64,000 nt of DNA from Bimastos eiseni (taxonomy: Eukaryota > Annelida > Clitellata > Crassiclitellata > Lumbricidae), in the NCBI GenBank assembly GCA_959347315.1, contig OY365813.1, positions 20,431,854 through 20,495,853 of the forward strand, written 5' to 3'. The notes beneath the pieces were generated by a model. It was not told the origin of the DNA and did not search any database. It saw nothing but the letters and a program-made list of their open reading frames with translations. Numbering within the stretch: the first letter of the stretch is position 1; every line of letters begins with the position of its first letter. This document shows positions 26,701 through 37,700 of the stretch, piece after piece. The position numbers and the translations under genes are program-made.

Positions 26701-27193
26701 ACCAGATTGGGGTGACCAGCTTATTCACCGGCCCTATATCAAGTCAAGACCGTTATATCCAAGCTACTCTGCTCATTCCAGTGCCAGGTCATAATCCGGG
26801 GATGACAAGCCGGTGAGACTGCATGGTTCCTAGATGGTAATATGATGGATATGGTAGTTCAAATGGTCATATTTCAAGATAAAGTAATAAGTTTAATAAT
26901 ATAATCAATCTATCTCCCAAAAGTTTACCATATATGTTTTTATTTATCATGAATATTACATATAATAATACATTCAGGATAAAGTAATTAGTTCAATAAA
27001 TAAGTCAATCCTCCCAAAAATGTGCACCCTCTTGAGTTGTGCACTGTTCCATGGCACTTCTGGAAATAAACCCTCAGTGGCACTGATTGCATAGGTCTAC
27101 ATCACATGTGTGAATAAATTGTGATCATTAGTTACCTTTTGATCAGTGGCTAGTTACCTTTTGATCAGTAGCTACATCGGTTTGAGGATTCAT
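8777..27193 (-). CDS. HELZ2-like protein: CCCH finger, RNB exoribonuclease and UPF1-like helicase
   Basis: I joined 18 coding exons (minus strand): 27193-27158, 25282-25067, 23653-23447, 21950-21750, 21254-21105, 20433-20385, 20176-19952, 19602-16295, 16022-15573, 14777-14212, 13895-13807, 13079-12939, 12383-12246, 12056-11443, 10877-10656, 10225-10069, 9755-9588, 9072-8777. All have GT-AG borders and compatible phases; the sum is 7,233 nt, an exact multiple of three, giving about 2,410 residues. Order of domains: helical N-terminus, K/E-rich linker, CCCH finger, RNase II (RNB) domain, SF1 helicase, R/N/Q-rich tail. In vertebrates HELZ2 is an interferon-induced RNA helicase/RNase and nuclear-receptor coactivator with two helicase modules; here only the C-terminal helicase is present. 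By family it should unwind RNA and degrade it 3' to 5'. Its role in this animal is inference. Confidence 0.85.
14045..14115 (+). repeat. Dispersed repeat, TCTAAAGCGCCACT family
   Basis: Related copies with the same order of words (GTCRTAATCTCCA.A..TCTAAAGYGCCACT...CAGCTTATTCACG) lie at about 35210-35300 and 39045-39125. Type unknown; possibly part of a SINE or MITE. Confidence 0.5.
14903..14975. repeat. Near-perfect long palindrome in a HELZ2-like intron
   Basis: Two 36-bp arms (14903-14938 and 14940-14975) are exact reverse complements with a single T between them. The sequence is in the intron between exons 9 and 10. It would extrude a cruciform or fold into a hairpin in RNA. Confidence 0.95.
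16295..19602 (-). other. HELZ2-like gene: large exon 8 with CCCH finger and RNB domain
   Basis: A 3.3-kb exon, about residues 362-1463. Near residue 462 a C-x8-C-x5-C-x3-H finger (CDSFLQGEECMEKNLCPSPH) matches the CCCH fingers of HELZ/HELZ2. A second Cys/His cluster (CKSC...NHKKHH) follows. After an acidic region, the RNB domain runs roughly over residues 1000-1360: SIDPSDCKDIDDALT holds the aspartates that bind the catalytic metal in RNase II/R, and TSPIRRYMDIVIHR is the conserved C-terminal RNB motif with the RNA-contacting arginine. No catalytic residue appears lost, so exoribonuclease activity is plausible. Several plus-strand open frames here are shadows. Confidence 0.88.
21625..21650. 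repeat. (ATA)n microsatellite
   Basis: TAA/AAT trinucleotide run within an intron of the HELZ2-like gene; the following 21.9-22.5 kb is also strongly AT-rich. Confidence 0.7.
23160..23400 (+). mobile_element. tRNA-derived SINE, family 2
   Basis: Has the words GAGAACACACTGGGGCGCAG, AGCTGAGGAACCAAG and a B-box-like GTTCGAAACCC, followed by GCATGGCTGCCGA and a tail ending in (ATT)n. Two other copies share these blocks in the same order: 46185-46400 (plus) and 56055-56275 (minus). Confidence 0.65.
26080..26300. repeat. GT-rich low-complexity tract
   Basis: Imperfect GGT/TTG repeats, intronic. Nothing else seen. Confidence 0.7.
27136..27158 (-). promoter_or_regulatory. Duplicated splice donor after HELZ2-like exon 1
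   Basis: A 22-bp unit ending CTGATCAAAAG|gtaac is present twice in tandem, giving two identical 5' splice sites at 27157 and 27135. Use of the upstream one keeps the frame; use of the downstream one adds 22 nt and meets a TGA at once. Confidence 0.75.
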
Positions 27194-27242
27194 GTTCTGC
27201 AACATAAACAACAACCAGCATTTAGAATCATTGACTGAAGTA

Positions 27243-27470
27243 CTATGGTAACACTATTCTCATGAATTCATTAAAAAATTTATAAAGCACCCTTTCAAGG
27301 CAACTACTCAAAAGTGCTCCACATTCCAGATTGAACAAAAGTGTAAATTTACAAAAGGCCATAAAAGTACCACTAAACGATTTAAGGAATGGAGATAGGC
27401 CACTCCAAACCCTAGGGCCTACCACAGAGAATCCACAGTTTTGCAAAGTTGCTGAATGGGCAAATGGAAC
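27243..27470 (-). mobile_element. LINE 3' end (decayed)
   Basis: The minus-strand frame reads FSVVGPRVWSGLSPFLKSF, the typical last segment of CR1/L2/Jockey-type ORF2 proteins (consensus like VAGPRLWNSLP). It is followed by a degraded version of the GAGCGCCTCT...GGCGCTATATAAAT hairpin tail shared by the other LINE copies in this window. Confidence 0.6.
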
Positions 27471-28442
27471 TACAAGAAACCCCTAGAGTGAAGGGAGCGA
27501 CTACACCAGGCCTTCTATACCGACTGAAAACAGGGAGTTAGCACGAGGGAATTCCCCTCGCAACACAGCTATGCCTTTGGTAATTCAAAATTTTAATTAA
27601 AAGAATCTATTCTAGTGGAGATCACCACCACCCCAAAACCAATACCCTAAGACATCATGAAAATTTGGTTGTCTACATTAAAAAAATAGTCATACAAAAT
27701 CTACGAGACAGCTAAACTCAAATCTCTGATTGTACTAAGTAGTCTTGAATAGTTGGCACACATTTTGCATATGCCACCCCTCTGCCATTATCTAAACACG
27801 GCAACAACAGTCATCTATCTTAGCCAGCTCACATACTTCCGACTTTTCGGAAACCCTTAATCAAAATAACCCCAGCCACAACAAAGTAATTCATGACTTT
27901 ACGTCCAGAAGTACCACCATTTCTACAAACTTCTCTGACTCGATGCAGCGCTCATGAATAAGCTGGTGCCCTGCGACCGGCAATGGGTTGCTTATGGCTT
28001 ACGATTTAAACAAGTGGTTACTGATAGCACGTATTTAAGGACCTATATTTTCGAGCACCAAAACAACAACATACCTCGCTTAAAAGAAACCAGGATCTAA
28101 TTTGCTATATCAGCAATAAAGTGTTTAGCGCAGATTCGAATGCAGCCGAAATGTCACTGAACCCGCTCACACAAGTGTTTACATTCAGCCTGAATAGTTA
28201 TTATTATCCGACCCTAACGACGTCCACAGACCAATCGCAAAACGAACTTCATAGACTTACTCCCTATTAAACAGCAATGCACAAGTAACAGTATCCTGTT
28301 CCCGAAAATCGAAAACACGCAACGAAAAGGAAATTTCTGCATCAGAAAAGGCTCATAATTACACACTATAAAAAATTAATGCATTAATACTTGTACGGAC
28401 GGCCAACGCATTACGTCATTGCAGCTACTCACGGGATCCTCG

Positions 28443-28453
28443 TCTATTTATAG
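28443..28453 (-). promoter_or_regulatory. Possible TATA box for the HELZ2-like gene
   Basis: CTATAAATAG on the minus strand, about 1.25 kb upstream of the start-codon exon and oriented correctly, so a 5' UTR exon would be needed between. The word is also close to the repeat tail GCGCTATATAAAT (context AGCGCTATAAATAG), so this may be repeat-derived. Confidence 0.3.
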
Positions 28454-28499
28454 CGCTGAAGAAATTCCACATTTCAATTTTGGAAAGTTCTCTAGTCCG

Positions 28500-29280
28500 A
28501 AATCTAGTCAATTATTAATTGTTTAACCGCGTAAAAGCTCCCATGCTCGCAGTTCCAGTCAATCCCTCAAAGTGCGACAGTAGAATGTAAATTCCTGTAG
28601 CGATTGTGATACTTGAGCGGAATAGCTTTACAGTTTCCACTTCGAATGCCGAGTGCATACTGGTTTCAATTTCAATTGTCACAAACTTTTATTAACCAGC
28701 GGCAGCCAACAGTTTATATTATAGTCAACCTCAACAACAAAATTCAGAGGCTGGGCGCGCTTGTGTTGTCGATTTTGCCCACGAGCTACGGATCTACACA
28801 AAGACTTATAAAATATTTGGATCCATCTGGTTAACTTAAACGAAACAACGACATTTGAATATGAACTGCATAGTTCACTACCTAGTCAAATGGTTGCTTA
28901 CAGCAGGGTTTTGTTATATAAACATCTGACATCGATTGAGCGCTCTAGCAATATCGTAACTTTTCTAGCGATATAGGCCTAGAATTGTCATTCTCATAAG
29001 AGTTCACATTAATCCTGAATCAAAAGAACACTAGAGCATGAATATTATGCAGATTGCAGAGGTCGAAGATGAATGGATGTATACAGAGATTAACGACATT
29101 ATTATTTTGGCAAGAAAAGCCGTGAAAACAATTTAGAAAGCTTCCACCGTTCGGAACTTCGGATCGACTCATGATATAATAAGCATATAGTAGTCGAAGT
29201 TTATAGAAACCTTCGTTCAATGATAGAGTTTTTGTGTGAGTTCGCTCAGTTCAGTGCGCAGCTATAAAGTCTTAATTAAG
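28500..29280. other. Intergenic stretch upstream of the HELZ2-like gene
   Basis: No exon or RNA gene recognised. Open frames at 28613-28834 (plus) and 29020-29220 (minus) lack motifs. Confidence 0.4.
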
Positions 29281-30319
29281 AGTCAGTACGTGGCGGATTT
29301 ATAAGTTTTATGGTATGAAGGGGGGCGAGGAGAATTTCAAGAGGGCACCTGTATACTTACATATATAGACCTAATTACAGTAAATTAATTATAGTTCATC
29401 CGATTTAACCGAATACATCAAACAGAATCAAGCGTATAAACATACACTTTTAAACTTGTCAATTTGACTACTTGCTTGAGTAACATAAATATATTTATGC
29501 TTATATAGGGCCTCTAAAAGATATTTATTAATGTTATTTCTTGGACATAGATCTAAGCTTTATGCGCAGAAACTTGTTAGTTTATATAAATTGCTGTCTG
29601 TGTGAGTTCATTGAAGCAAAACGATTTATAGTTGATTCAAAGTCGATGTTCTCTGCAAGATCACGTTCAATTGAAATTAATGTCAAACCAGAAAGACGTT
29701 CGATTGTCATTGTCGATCGCAAATAACTTTTGATTATCTTCAATTTACTAAAACTTCTTTCAGCAGTGGCAGATGTAACAGGAAGAGTCAAGTAAATTTT
29801 ATATAGTAGGTCTATTGACAAATTAGGGAGACCTGTTGCCATCTGTTTTTCAATCAAGAAACGTAGCTAGCACTTCTTTAAGTTGTAGTTCACTAGACAG
29901 TGATGGACGTATTGACGTAACTTCAACGTAAGCACATCTTTAAATGTATCATATTCTACGATTGCTTCTTCAATGTTAATATCAGTTTCGTAAATTTCGC
30001 ATAGACTTCGAAAACATTCTTTATTTGCTTCATATATTTGTGATGGGTCAAGACGACAGAAATGAGTAGGCAGATACATGTGTTATGAAAGTCATCAAAC
30101 CTTGATCTAATTGTGCTATAAGTCAAAGTGTATCCAAGTTGTGGACAACATATGGTACATGCTAAATTAACAAACACAACTGTACGAACTGAACATAATA
30201 GGCTACATTCTTAATAGGTAGCCTAGCTGTACCTTAATTACTAGATAGTCCACTTGTGTTTGTACGTTATTAAATAGTAATAAATATTGTACTACCCTGT
30301 GAATTTCTAAGCTTGATGT

Positions 30320-30710
30320 ACGCGCGCACTGCCCAATAAACCGATCAACAGACACACGCACGCACTGCCCATTAAACCGATCCACAAACCCACGCGCGCA
30401 CCGCCCAATAAACTGATCAACAGACCTAAGCGCGAACAGCCACATCAACCGATCAACAGACCCACGCGCGCACAGCCGCATCAATCGATAAAAAGACCCA
30501 CGCGCGCACAGCCACATAGCCCAATAAACCGATCAACAGGCCCACGCGCGCACAGCCGCATCAACCGATCAACAGACGCACGCGCGCATAGCCGCATCAA
30601 CCGATCAACGCACCCACGCGCGCACAGCCGCATCAACCGATCGCCAGACCCACCAGGGCACCGCCAAATAAACCGATCAACAGACCCACGCGAGAACAGA
30701 CGCAGGTACA
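30320..30710. repeat. GC-rich minisatellite
   Basis: About ten imperfect units of roughly 33-42 bp containing CCGATCAACAGACCCACGCG and CGCACAGCCGCATCAA. Its minus-strand frames (VDRLMRLCARGS repeats) are a by-product of the unit and not a gene. Confidence 0.9.
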
Positions 30711-31917
30711 GGCCAAGCGACCCTTGTGTAAAAGGTATCAATTTGTTAGCGTTGTAATAGTTGCGATTGATAACTTACGAATGATATTACTGTGCGGTGC
30801 CGGGATTATGCCCTGGTTCAACGACGTTTGGTGCCGTTAACCATTAGAAAAATTTTCTTGTTCTGTAGTAAAGTATTCTAATCCTAGGCTTCTTAGCTGT
30901 TCAAAGCTATTCTTAAATAGATTAAGTAGATCATTTTTAAAATTTAAACACAGATAGTCAGTTATTATCTGGATAGGTGTACTTTAAAGTACACCCATCC
31001 AGTAATAATATTATTCCAAAGCGGAGTTACTGCGCAGGGACCTTGAGCAAAAGCTGTCATCGTTAAGGCCTAATAACCCTCGATTACCGCCTCTCATCAA
31101 AGAAAGGAAAATGACGAGATGAAACTTTATTGACTGGTTCCGTTGCAACATAGAATGCCTTCGTGCATAAACTTAAAGGTCAGCAAAGGATATAGCACCT
31201 GGTTAATTTTTTTAGTCAGACGCTTGTAGAAGAAGCCAGACAATAATAAAATATTCAATACCGTTTACACGATTACTTAACTTTCATGTTGAAGTAATTA
31301 GAAGAGGCATGCTTCGTCTGACTCTTGCTTCGTCTAGAGAGTTATGCCGAGGCACTCGGCTCGTCTTGCCTCATACTGGCTACAGCCCTGGTTGTCTGTT
31401 TGGTATTGTATAGCCTTGTTTGGTTTTTCTCTGCGTTCATCAATCAGTAAAATTGTCTAACTTTTTTGTTTATATCCTGCAGCTCTACAGGAGGCCAACA
31501 TTGTCAATAAATTGGAGATAATTATTCACCATCCCTTCATTTAATTTGATTCCTGTCTCAGACTGAGGGACATTAGGGACTGCTTCTGACACAGTGACAC
31601 TAGGCCTATTATAGGCCTACATCTGAAGGATATTATGGGCTAAAAGCCTAACATTGACATGTCTGTCTATTCTTGTCTGACCACAGGGCAACTTACCTGG
31701 AACGGAAACTGTGCTCATTATATCTTCCTATTAATTATGATCATGTCAATTTAATTTGACTAAGCGCCTCTGAGCTATTCATGTTTGAATTTGTTTCTTG
31801 GTTCACCTGCGTCACCATCGATCGGTTTCTTCAGGAGCGCCATAGACGGGGGGCAGAAGAAACGCCCGTCCTACAGTTCCACCACCTCCGCATTTACAAA
31901 TTGACCACTAGATATTA
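30711..31917. other. Repeat-rich spacer, no gene
   Basis: Contains a SINE-like word GCGCAGGGACCTTGAGCA at about 31030 and two TAGGCCTA words near 31605. No coding exon recognised; the plus frame at 31781-31966 has no motif. Confidence 0.4.
30969..31002. repeat. 34-bp palindrome
   Basis: The arms CTGGATAGGTGTAC and GTACACCCATCCAG surround TTTAAA with one mismatch; partial complementarity (TTATTA / TAATAA) continues outside. Confidence 0.9.
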
Positions 31918-32370
31918 TGTAACACCTTTTGTAGAAATAGTGTGGCAAAATTGCCTAGCCGGTTAGCGATTATTGTGTACAATGTCTCGCTACAATGTCT
32001 CGCTACAATGTCTCGCTTCGCTTCGGGTATATATAGGAGAGACATAAGTGCAGCACAGTGGTCACGGCAGCAACACTGTGCGAGGTTCATTGTGAAGAAA
32101 GAGTATGAAGTGAGAGTGCAGAAGAAGTGTGAAGTCAGAGTGAAGAGAGAGTCGTCGTGACGTATGAATAAGAGAGGACAGTCATAAGTCGTCGTTGTCG
32201 TAGTAGTTGTAAAGATAGCGTTCTGTATAATAACTGTTCGATGACTGTGGATTTTATCGAAGAAATAAAGATAAATCAGTCGGAATCGAGTCGAATTCAT
32301 TCGTTTCAAAACTTCTCTATTCTTCTCCACCTGGCGACGCTCCTGGGTGATCAAACCTGATATTACAGTT
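31918..32370 (+). mobile_element. LTR-retrotransposon fragment (LTR plus primer-binding-like site)
   Basis: Starts TGTAACACC, carries three tandem copies of a 14-bp CTACAATGTCTCG unit, a TATA-like GGGTATATATAG at about 32025, AATAAA at about 32265 and, near the right end, TGGCGACGCTCCTGGG, which resembles the primer-binding site of Gypsy-type elements. The right limit TATTACA is complementary to the left tip. It lies inside the hAT relic. No gag or pol is present and no clear target duplication was found, so limits are approximate. Confidence 0.45.
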
Positions 32371-33483
32371 CTATCATTTGAAATACGATATCTAATAATC
32401 AAAAATTGGCGTGTTGCATCTTGATGTTGTTTAGAAGTTTCGTGTTTAGCAATTTTTTCCATACCTTTTTCCATTTACAAGCTCCAGATTCTTGGTTAGA
32501 CCATTCTTTGCTATAATGCACAGATTTACAATCAGCGAATAACCAACAAGCTTGGCAGTACATCTTTTGATTTGTTGGTGAATAGCTTAGCCAATTTCTT
32601 TCTTCTTTCATACTACCACTTCCGATAATTTTTGTATACCAAGAAACAAGAAACTTGCAGCCAAACGCATCTGTTGGCAATTGAAAGTGTTCATTGAGGC
32701 CTGGTTGCATGGTTCGATTTCACACAATTTTCGTGTACACCATGTAGTCTTGTGGTTAAACTCGTATTAGTGTAGAGTCCTGGATCTGTATAGGGACCTC
32801 CGATTGAGGAAGAAGTGGTTCTTGGATAATATCTACTGCATGTTGTTCTTCCACTGCTTCGTATTCCAGATCAGTCTGCATAATCCAGAGGCGGGTGTTG
32901 TTTCAGTCTCAGTGGGTTCTGTACTGGAACTTAATGTAGCTGGGTGCTGATCATCAGATACTGGCTCATCTTCACATTCTTCGGTTGGAACTTCAACTAG
33001 TTGAACTACCGGTAGTTTAGTCAAAAATGATGTTAATTTAAAACATCTGCTTCCAGTGCCTTGCACTTATTTTGAGAGTGGCTTCCTTTGCCAATTTTTA
33101 CGTCTAGCTGCTCCACATAGTTTGTCAACCGATTTTCTACCGCAACTGTCATCACTCGTAGACTCAGTCTCGATCTCATCCATGATGTAAAATTTAAATA
33201 TTATTTTGATTTTGTAGGGTAAATCCATAATAACAGTTGAATATCGGTATTTGATAATAAAGAAGCTGGCGAAATTGAAGTTTCGACTATTTCGGAGGTA
33301 ATTTTTCCTCAGTGCATATTTGCGGCATAAACGACAGCATAGCCTACATATACACGGAGGGTACCATGGCTTGTCATACTCCTTCATGGACATATAATTA
33401 GTGTCCGTGACGCCATAAAAGTCAGGAATCTCGAAATAAGATTTGCAACTGCCGTTGAGGGGAGTCCAACGTCATCCTTGATC

Positions 33484-34480
33484 ATGTTTATCAAGTGGCG
33501 CATCTTCAACGGTTTCTTAACATTTTTAGCTTTTCTAATTTTAGTTTCACTTATTAGGTGTCAAATATTGGTCACGGAAAACCTGGCAGTCGACTCTTTT
33601 GTCCAGTTTTGCTCATTTTTTAGCAAGCGGTCTCCGCAAGCCGAACCTACATTAAAAAGATGCACGTGGTACAAAAACAATAGCTGCTGTCGGGAGTACG
33701 AACGGCATTCGTACTTTCAAGACAATGCCAAGATTTTATCCGACGACTTTAACAAATCCAAATTAACTCCGGAGTGCTTTGAGCATTTCGGCTACTTGAT
33801 GTGTTACGTGTGTGCGCCCAATCAGAACGCTTTCTTCCGAGGGGGTCGGTTGAGCGTATGTAGACAGTCCTGTAATTTGCTCTATGAGCGGTGTAAAACA
33901 TCCTACATCGACATTTTTGATAGAGTTGATAATTTATACGCCAACGGTAGCGAGCTGTGTATAAGTAGGAAATTTGCGGTGGTTGATGACGATCTGTCTT
34001 CTTGCTTCTTGCTTGAAACAAGCTTATATAGTTCCTCAGTGAGGCACAGATTTGGTCAACCCATCTGTGTTTCCCTGTTTCTTATAACTTTTGCTACACA
34101 AACGTGGCTCACGAGTCTGTCTAGTGATCTCGGCTGCCTGTCGCTTCTATTTCTCAGCGGCTTGAAGTTGCTTTGTTCCATTTTGGCCGCGATTGGAGGA
34201 ATTTATAAAGGAACTGCTTGGCGTTGTTCGTCATGGTCTGGAAAGGTTACCTTGAGTTTTGTGTGCCTTCAGTTACTGTTTCTATGTAATACTGCCAGCA
34301 CACAGATCCTGACGGTCAAGGATGTCCAGTCGTGGGCCGATGCGCTCTCAGATGATCTGAAGCGGTTTGGACACAGTAGAATGGCCTTTGCTCAATTCAA
34401 GAAGCTGTATGACGACGTTGGCTATGATGTGGTGGACATAAATCCTGCAAAAGAATTGGAAAAAGTCAGCCGCGTCTTTG
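33484..34480 (+). other. Exon 1: folate-receptor-like Cys-rich domain continuous with alpha2delta N-terminus
   Basis: From ATG 33484 the frame is open for 332 codons plus one base. Residues 1-27 form a signal peptide. Residues 60-174 hold eleven cysteines in the folate-receptor/HHIP pattern (CTWYKNNSCC; CFEHFGYLMCYVCAP; VCRQSCNLLYERCKTSY). Residues 190-270 are hydrophobic. From about 274 ILTVKDVQSWADALSDDL matches the alpha2delta N-terminus. The segment just before it (VTLSFVCLQLLFLCNTASTQ) looks like a second signal peptide but has no in-frame ATG near it. Either one fused protein is made, or a hidden intron joins or separates two products. The donor is gtgcgt at 34481. Confidence 0.6.
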
Positions 34481-34702
34481 GTGCGTATTGTTCTGAATCA
34501 TTTCGTGGCAACGATTTGTTGGGTTTGGGTTATGCTTGGGCTGACTTGGTTTCCATAGCTAACTGCTTTCTCCTTGGAGTGAGTCCCAGAATTTTACTGT
34601 CCTTGTTTGGCATGGTTTTAAGATTCAATGATGTTTGTCCATTTGATGATGGCACCATCAAGTGCCACATAGGAGTTATTATTGTTATTATTATTATTAT
34701 AA

Positions 34703-34736
<34 letters not shown>

Positions 34737-37700
34737 GTCACATATAGTGTTATTCATCATTGGCATTGCCAACGGATATGTCATCAGGCTATCTGGGTCG
34801 CCGCTTGTCAGTGGATTGTAATCTTGACATAGTGCCCTGAAAAGCCACCGCATTGAAACGTTGGATCAACGCCGACAAGTTCTGGAAAGGGAAGTTTGTC
34901 TCTCGGGTGTCACCGGTAGTTGTCGAAAGTCGGCGTCCAGTCTCAGACAGAAAGGCGAGGCCCTCACTAGTGAGGGGACCGAAGGTTTCTATAGCGATTG
35001 GAACAAAAGTGTATTTCTTCTCTAGCTCAGAATATTTTGTGATTCCTTGTGGCTGCTATTATTATTATTGTTATTATTATTACTGCTACTACTAATATTA
35101 CAGCAATCATCATTTTTATTACTATCATCATTACTACTACTAGTATTATTATTATTATTATACGAATGATTATTATTAGTATTATTTCACTGTTATTATT
35201 GTTGTTATTATTAGTAATCGTAAATGTGTCGTAATCTCCAAATTTCTAAAGTGCCACTTGAAAGCTAAGTGCAGGATACCAGCTTATTCACGCGCTCTGA
35301 AAATCATCATTAGTTGATCATTAGTATCATTATTAGGATTATTATTAGGATTATTATAGTAAGGTATTTGTTATTGCTAATGACTTTGTGCTGCTAACAT
35401 TTGTGACTTGTGACTTACTGGCAGAAAAGGTACCATTTGTGGGATTGCTAATTATGGAGTTATTTCAATTTTTGTGTGGAAAATGGCTTTTTATGAAAAA
35501 CTGTATTATTGTTGTTTTGAACCTTACTGATGTTGAACTTCAAATTCATGGCATCAGATTTTTTTACTATTTTGTTGCAAAAAATCAAATAATTAATGTT
35601 AGGTAAAAGGCATCATAAGTGGGTATGCCACAACTAGGTAATATTTATTACTTATCAAGGCAGTAAAATGAACAATTGGAGAAGTGTTATTTACTAATTC
35701 CATTCATTAATACATTATGATAGATCTGCAGAGTTTCATCTGTAACACTTGAAAGATTTTTAATAAATTGCATATTATAGTATAGCAACTTTTCATGACG
35801 CTTTTCACCATGTCTCGTTCAAAAGTGCATATCTGTGAAATGGTATAAGATATCTTTATGAAATTTTCACCATTTGATGTGGCTTTAAAAAAGGACATAG
35901 ATATGCTAAAATGTGATAACCCCAGGTATGGTACATCTTCTGCCAGATGGTCCCATTTATTAATGCAAAAACAGTTTTACCTCCTCATGTGTTTCTTTAT
36001 GATTTAAGTAATTTGGTGCATTTGACATAATTTAAGAGGCAGCAATAATAGTAGCCATGTAAAATGATGATGATGATGATGATGGTGGTGGTAGTGGTGG
36101 CGGTGGTGGTAGTGGTGGTGGTGGTGGTGGTGGTGGTGGTGGTGGTGGTGGTGGTGGTGGTGGTGGTGGTGGTGGTGGTGGTGGTGGTGGTGGTGGTGGT
36201 GTAGATGGTGATGGTGATGATGAGGATGACAATGGTATTGGTTTTGATGATGATTAATAGTAATCCTAATAATTATGATAATGATAATTCTAATATCATT
36301 ATTATTATTATTATTATTATAATGAGTATTTTCCAAATATTTTTCAGCTGATTCTCTTGCAGGCATGAGATTGAGATTTTTACCTTATTAATATTATTTC
36401 AGTTTTAAACTTTAAAAATAGTTTTAAATTAAATTAAAATAACGGGGGCTTGCAGATTTTTATCGTTGGCTTGACAATTCACGTTTGGACTATTAAGAGC
36501 TCATCTTTGCTTTTTATTATAGAACAATATGTCAGCGAAAAACAGAATCTAACAAGCAGTTTTGTTCTCAAGGTGAAAGAACTTCATGCAGAGTACCAGT
36601 CATCTAGTTTGTCCCATTCAGCTACGCCGAGGAGACTTGAGGATTTGTCTCGTTCCGCATACATGGATTCCGACCGACTCTTCCAGTACAACCTGTCACC
36701 CCAAGACTTTAAATATGATTAGTAGGCATTTCTGTTAGACTTTTACTTTCTTCAGCCGGATACTCAGCTTCGACTGCAACTGCATTCTAGATAGAACTAG
36801 AACCACTTTCTTTTCCTGACGTTATAATAATTTAACAAACTTCTTGATGCCAGAGTTCCTGATGTAGCGATGTCGGGCTATTGGTTTGAGAATTTTGAAT
36901 GACATTTTGGTAAGAAGTGACGATTATTTTAATGATGCCATGTATAAAGAGAAGGATAGAGACAGGTATGTATTTATTTATTTAATCTGAGGTTTGATAT
37001 CACCGTCCTTCCTACATTTTTTGCTCAGAAGTGCACACGCCTCGATGGCGCAATTGCAATTGGACTGCAGAGCAATTGTGTGCGAAGGACTTGCTCATGG
37101 TCCCTACACAGTGACGCCCTGGACAAGGGTCGATCCCGCTCACTCACCACACACTGAGGCTGAGTGTTTCAGGCCGGCCGCTCTCACCAATCGTCCATTT
37201 ACGAGAACCTCACGAAGGCGTTGAGGGTAGCCTATTGGGTGTATTGTTCTGCTCGTATTGCAGCTAGCACAGGTTCGATCGAATCTTTCAAAAGAGAGAG
37301 TTCTGTGTAGAGAAGTTGAGCGCGTTGCTCTATGCCATTGTTGCTTGTTTGTGCTCTTCTAGAGTAGGGCAATATCAAATGCAGCTGTATTGTATTGTAT
37401 CAAATGCAGCTATATTGTATTGTATCATATCAAATGCAGCTGTAGTATATTGTATCATATCAAGTGCAGCCGTTTTGTATTGTATGGTATCAAATCCATT
37501 CATATCTTTAGTTGATTTTCCGACTGTTCCTGTGTTCTTCTCAGTCGTGTGGGGCGCAGCCTTATCGCTGCCCAGAGCACGGTCAAGCTTCCAGACAGCA
37601 TCCAACGAGACAGTTTACTTGTCGTCGACACGGTGAACTGGACATCCAATCTGGAGAGTTTCTTCCGTCAGGCCAAGCAGGAAAATCCGAATGTCCGGTA

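Larger units (their letters stand above)
19952..27196 (-). other. HELZ2-like gene: N-terminal exons 1-7
   Basis: The start codon is in a small exon (27196-27158) reading MNPQTDVATDQK, joined in phase 0 to EVTDKMKEVEESLKKC (exon 2). Exons 2-5 encode about 258 residues that look alpha-helical and TPR-like (for example CAARVVYSNLYLQKAKLLLNP; ILMFSAQCCELATLILRND; RFAAQCEEVRKHVSKGLQ), suggesting a protein-interaction region; no family is certain. Exon 6 is only 49 nt (QKDLQAKKREAFLEKK). Exon 7 encodes a highly charged K/E linker, perhaps a nuclear-localisation or RNA-contact region. The in-frame TAA just upstream of exon 2 excludes simple read-through from further left in that frame. Confidence 0.7.
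29287..33183 (-). pseudogene. hAT transposase relic (ZMYM/TTF-finger type), broken
   Basis: Pieces occur in transposase order on the minus strand. The N-terminus MDEIETESTSDDSCGR is at 33183. The TTF-type zinc-finger region NWLSYSPTNQKMYCQACWLF is near 32600. After a frameshift comes AKHETSKQHQDATRQF near 32440. The C-terminal dimerisation segment TLPVTSATAERSFSKLKIIK with GLTLISIERD is at about 29857-29600, preceded in another frame by DPSQIYEANKECFRSLCEIY. The core catalytic part is missing. A word resembling hAT tips (GTGGCGGATTTA) lies at about 29290. Frameshifts, an LTR insertion and a minisatellite separate the parts, so it is inactive. Confidence 0.75.

Noticed and set aside
30203..30741. 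Two minus-strand frames with CARGSVDRLMRL repeats
   Set aside because: Produced by the minisatellite unit; no start context, splice support or known family.
34530..36366. Open frames rich in Ile, His or Pro over microsatellites
   Set aside because: They are six-frame readings of ATT and TGG triplet runs in intron 1.
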